Assembly: GCA_021372185.1 (NCBI GenBank)
Contig: JAJFUY010000043.1
Coordinates: 1 to 6,040 of the forward strand
Source: Chlamydiales bacterium
Lineage (GTDB): Bacteria; Chlamydiota; Chlamydiia; Chlamydiales; FEN-1388
Reading direction: 5' to 3'
Length of the DNA stretch: 6,040 bases
Shown here: positions 5,986-6,040 of the stretch, in pieces
Layout of the letters: each line of letters begins with the position of its first letter
How positions within the stretch are numbered: the first letter of the stretch is position 1
Position numbers and translations under genes: made by a program
Notes under the pieces: model-generated
Databases searched by the model: none
The model's input: only the letters and a program-made list of their open reading frames with translations
Told to the model about the DNA's origin: nothing

Positions 5986-6012
5986 AGAACAAAATCCCTT
6001 TTCTGGTATATT
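5981..6012 (+). promoter_or_regulatory. candidate promoter for a gene beyond the window
   Basis: A consensus -35 TTGACA (5981-5986) is followed by an extended -10, TGGTATATT (6004-6012, core TATATT at 6007-6012). The 20-bp spacing is longer than ideal, but the extended TG element could compensate. No start codon with a ribosome site is seen before the window ends, so the driven gene lies to the right. Confidence 0.45.
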
Positions 6013-6040
6013 GTGAATCGCAAAATAACAACAAAACACC

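Overview
The window shows compact bacterial chromosome with three complete protein genes and no sign of mobile elements, CRISPR, rRNA or tRNA. Base composition is moderately AT-rich by eye. Intergenic DNA is short and full of inverted repeats. The two recognisable genes, an MgtE-type magnesium channel and the BipA/TypA GTPase, are too widespread to fix a phylum. Neither carries the M-box context usual for Firmicutes mgtE. The coding style would fit a host-associated Gram-negative such as Dependentiae or Chlamydiae, but this is only an impression, and a search with the TypA protein would settle it.

Layout. Positions 1-278 hold no convincing gene; they contain nested inverted repeats (30-117) and a run of hairpins (149-220), one of which looks like the terminator of mgtE. 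mgtE lies on the minus strand (279-1754). A 152-bp divergent region (1755-1906) carries candidate promoters in both directions and two short perfect palindromes. typA/bipA (1907-3730, plus) is followed after 24 bp by an unrecognised 702-residue gene (3755-5863, plus) with a strong Shine-Dalgarno site. The two are probably one transcription unit. It ends in six perfect copies of a TCTTAT hexamer (5864-5899), which fill the space between the stop codon and a strong terminator hairpin (5900-5928). The last 100 bp look like a promoter and operator region for a gene starting beyond the window, with a TTGACA box inside a perfect palindrome.

How the genes relate. Mg2+ supports ribosome assembly, and BipA is a ribosome-binding GTPase needed under stress, so divergent mgtE and typA could respond to related conditions; this is inference. 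The large unknown protein is predicted mostly helical, soluble and without a signal peptide. Its co-transcription with typA is the main clue to its role. No known defence, secretion or mobile system is visible. The most interesting items are the unknown 702-residue protein and the unusual non-coding structures around it.
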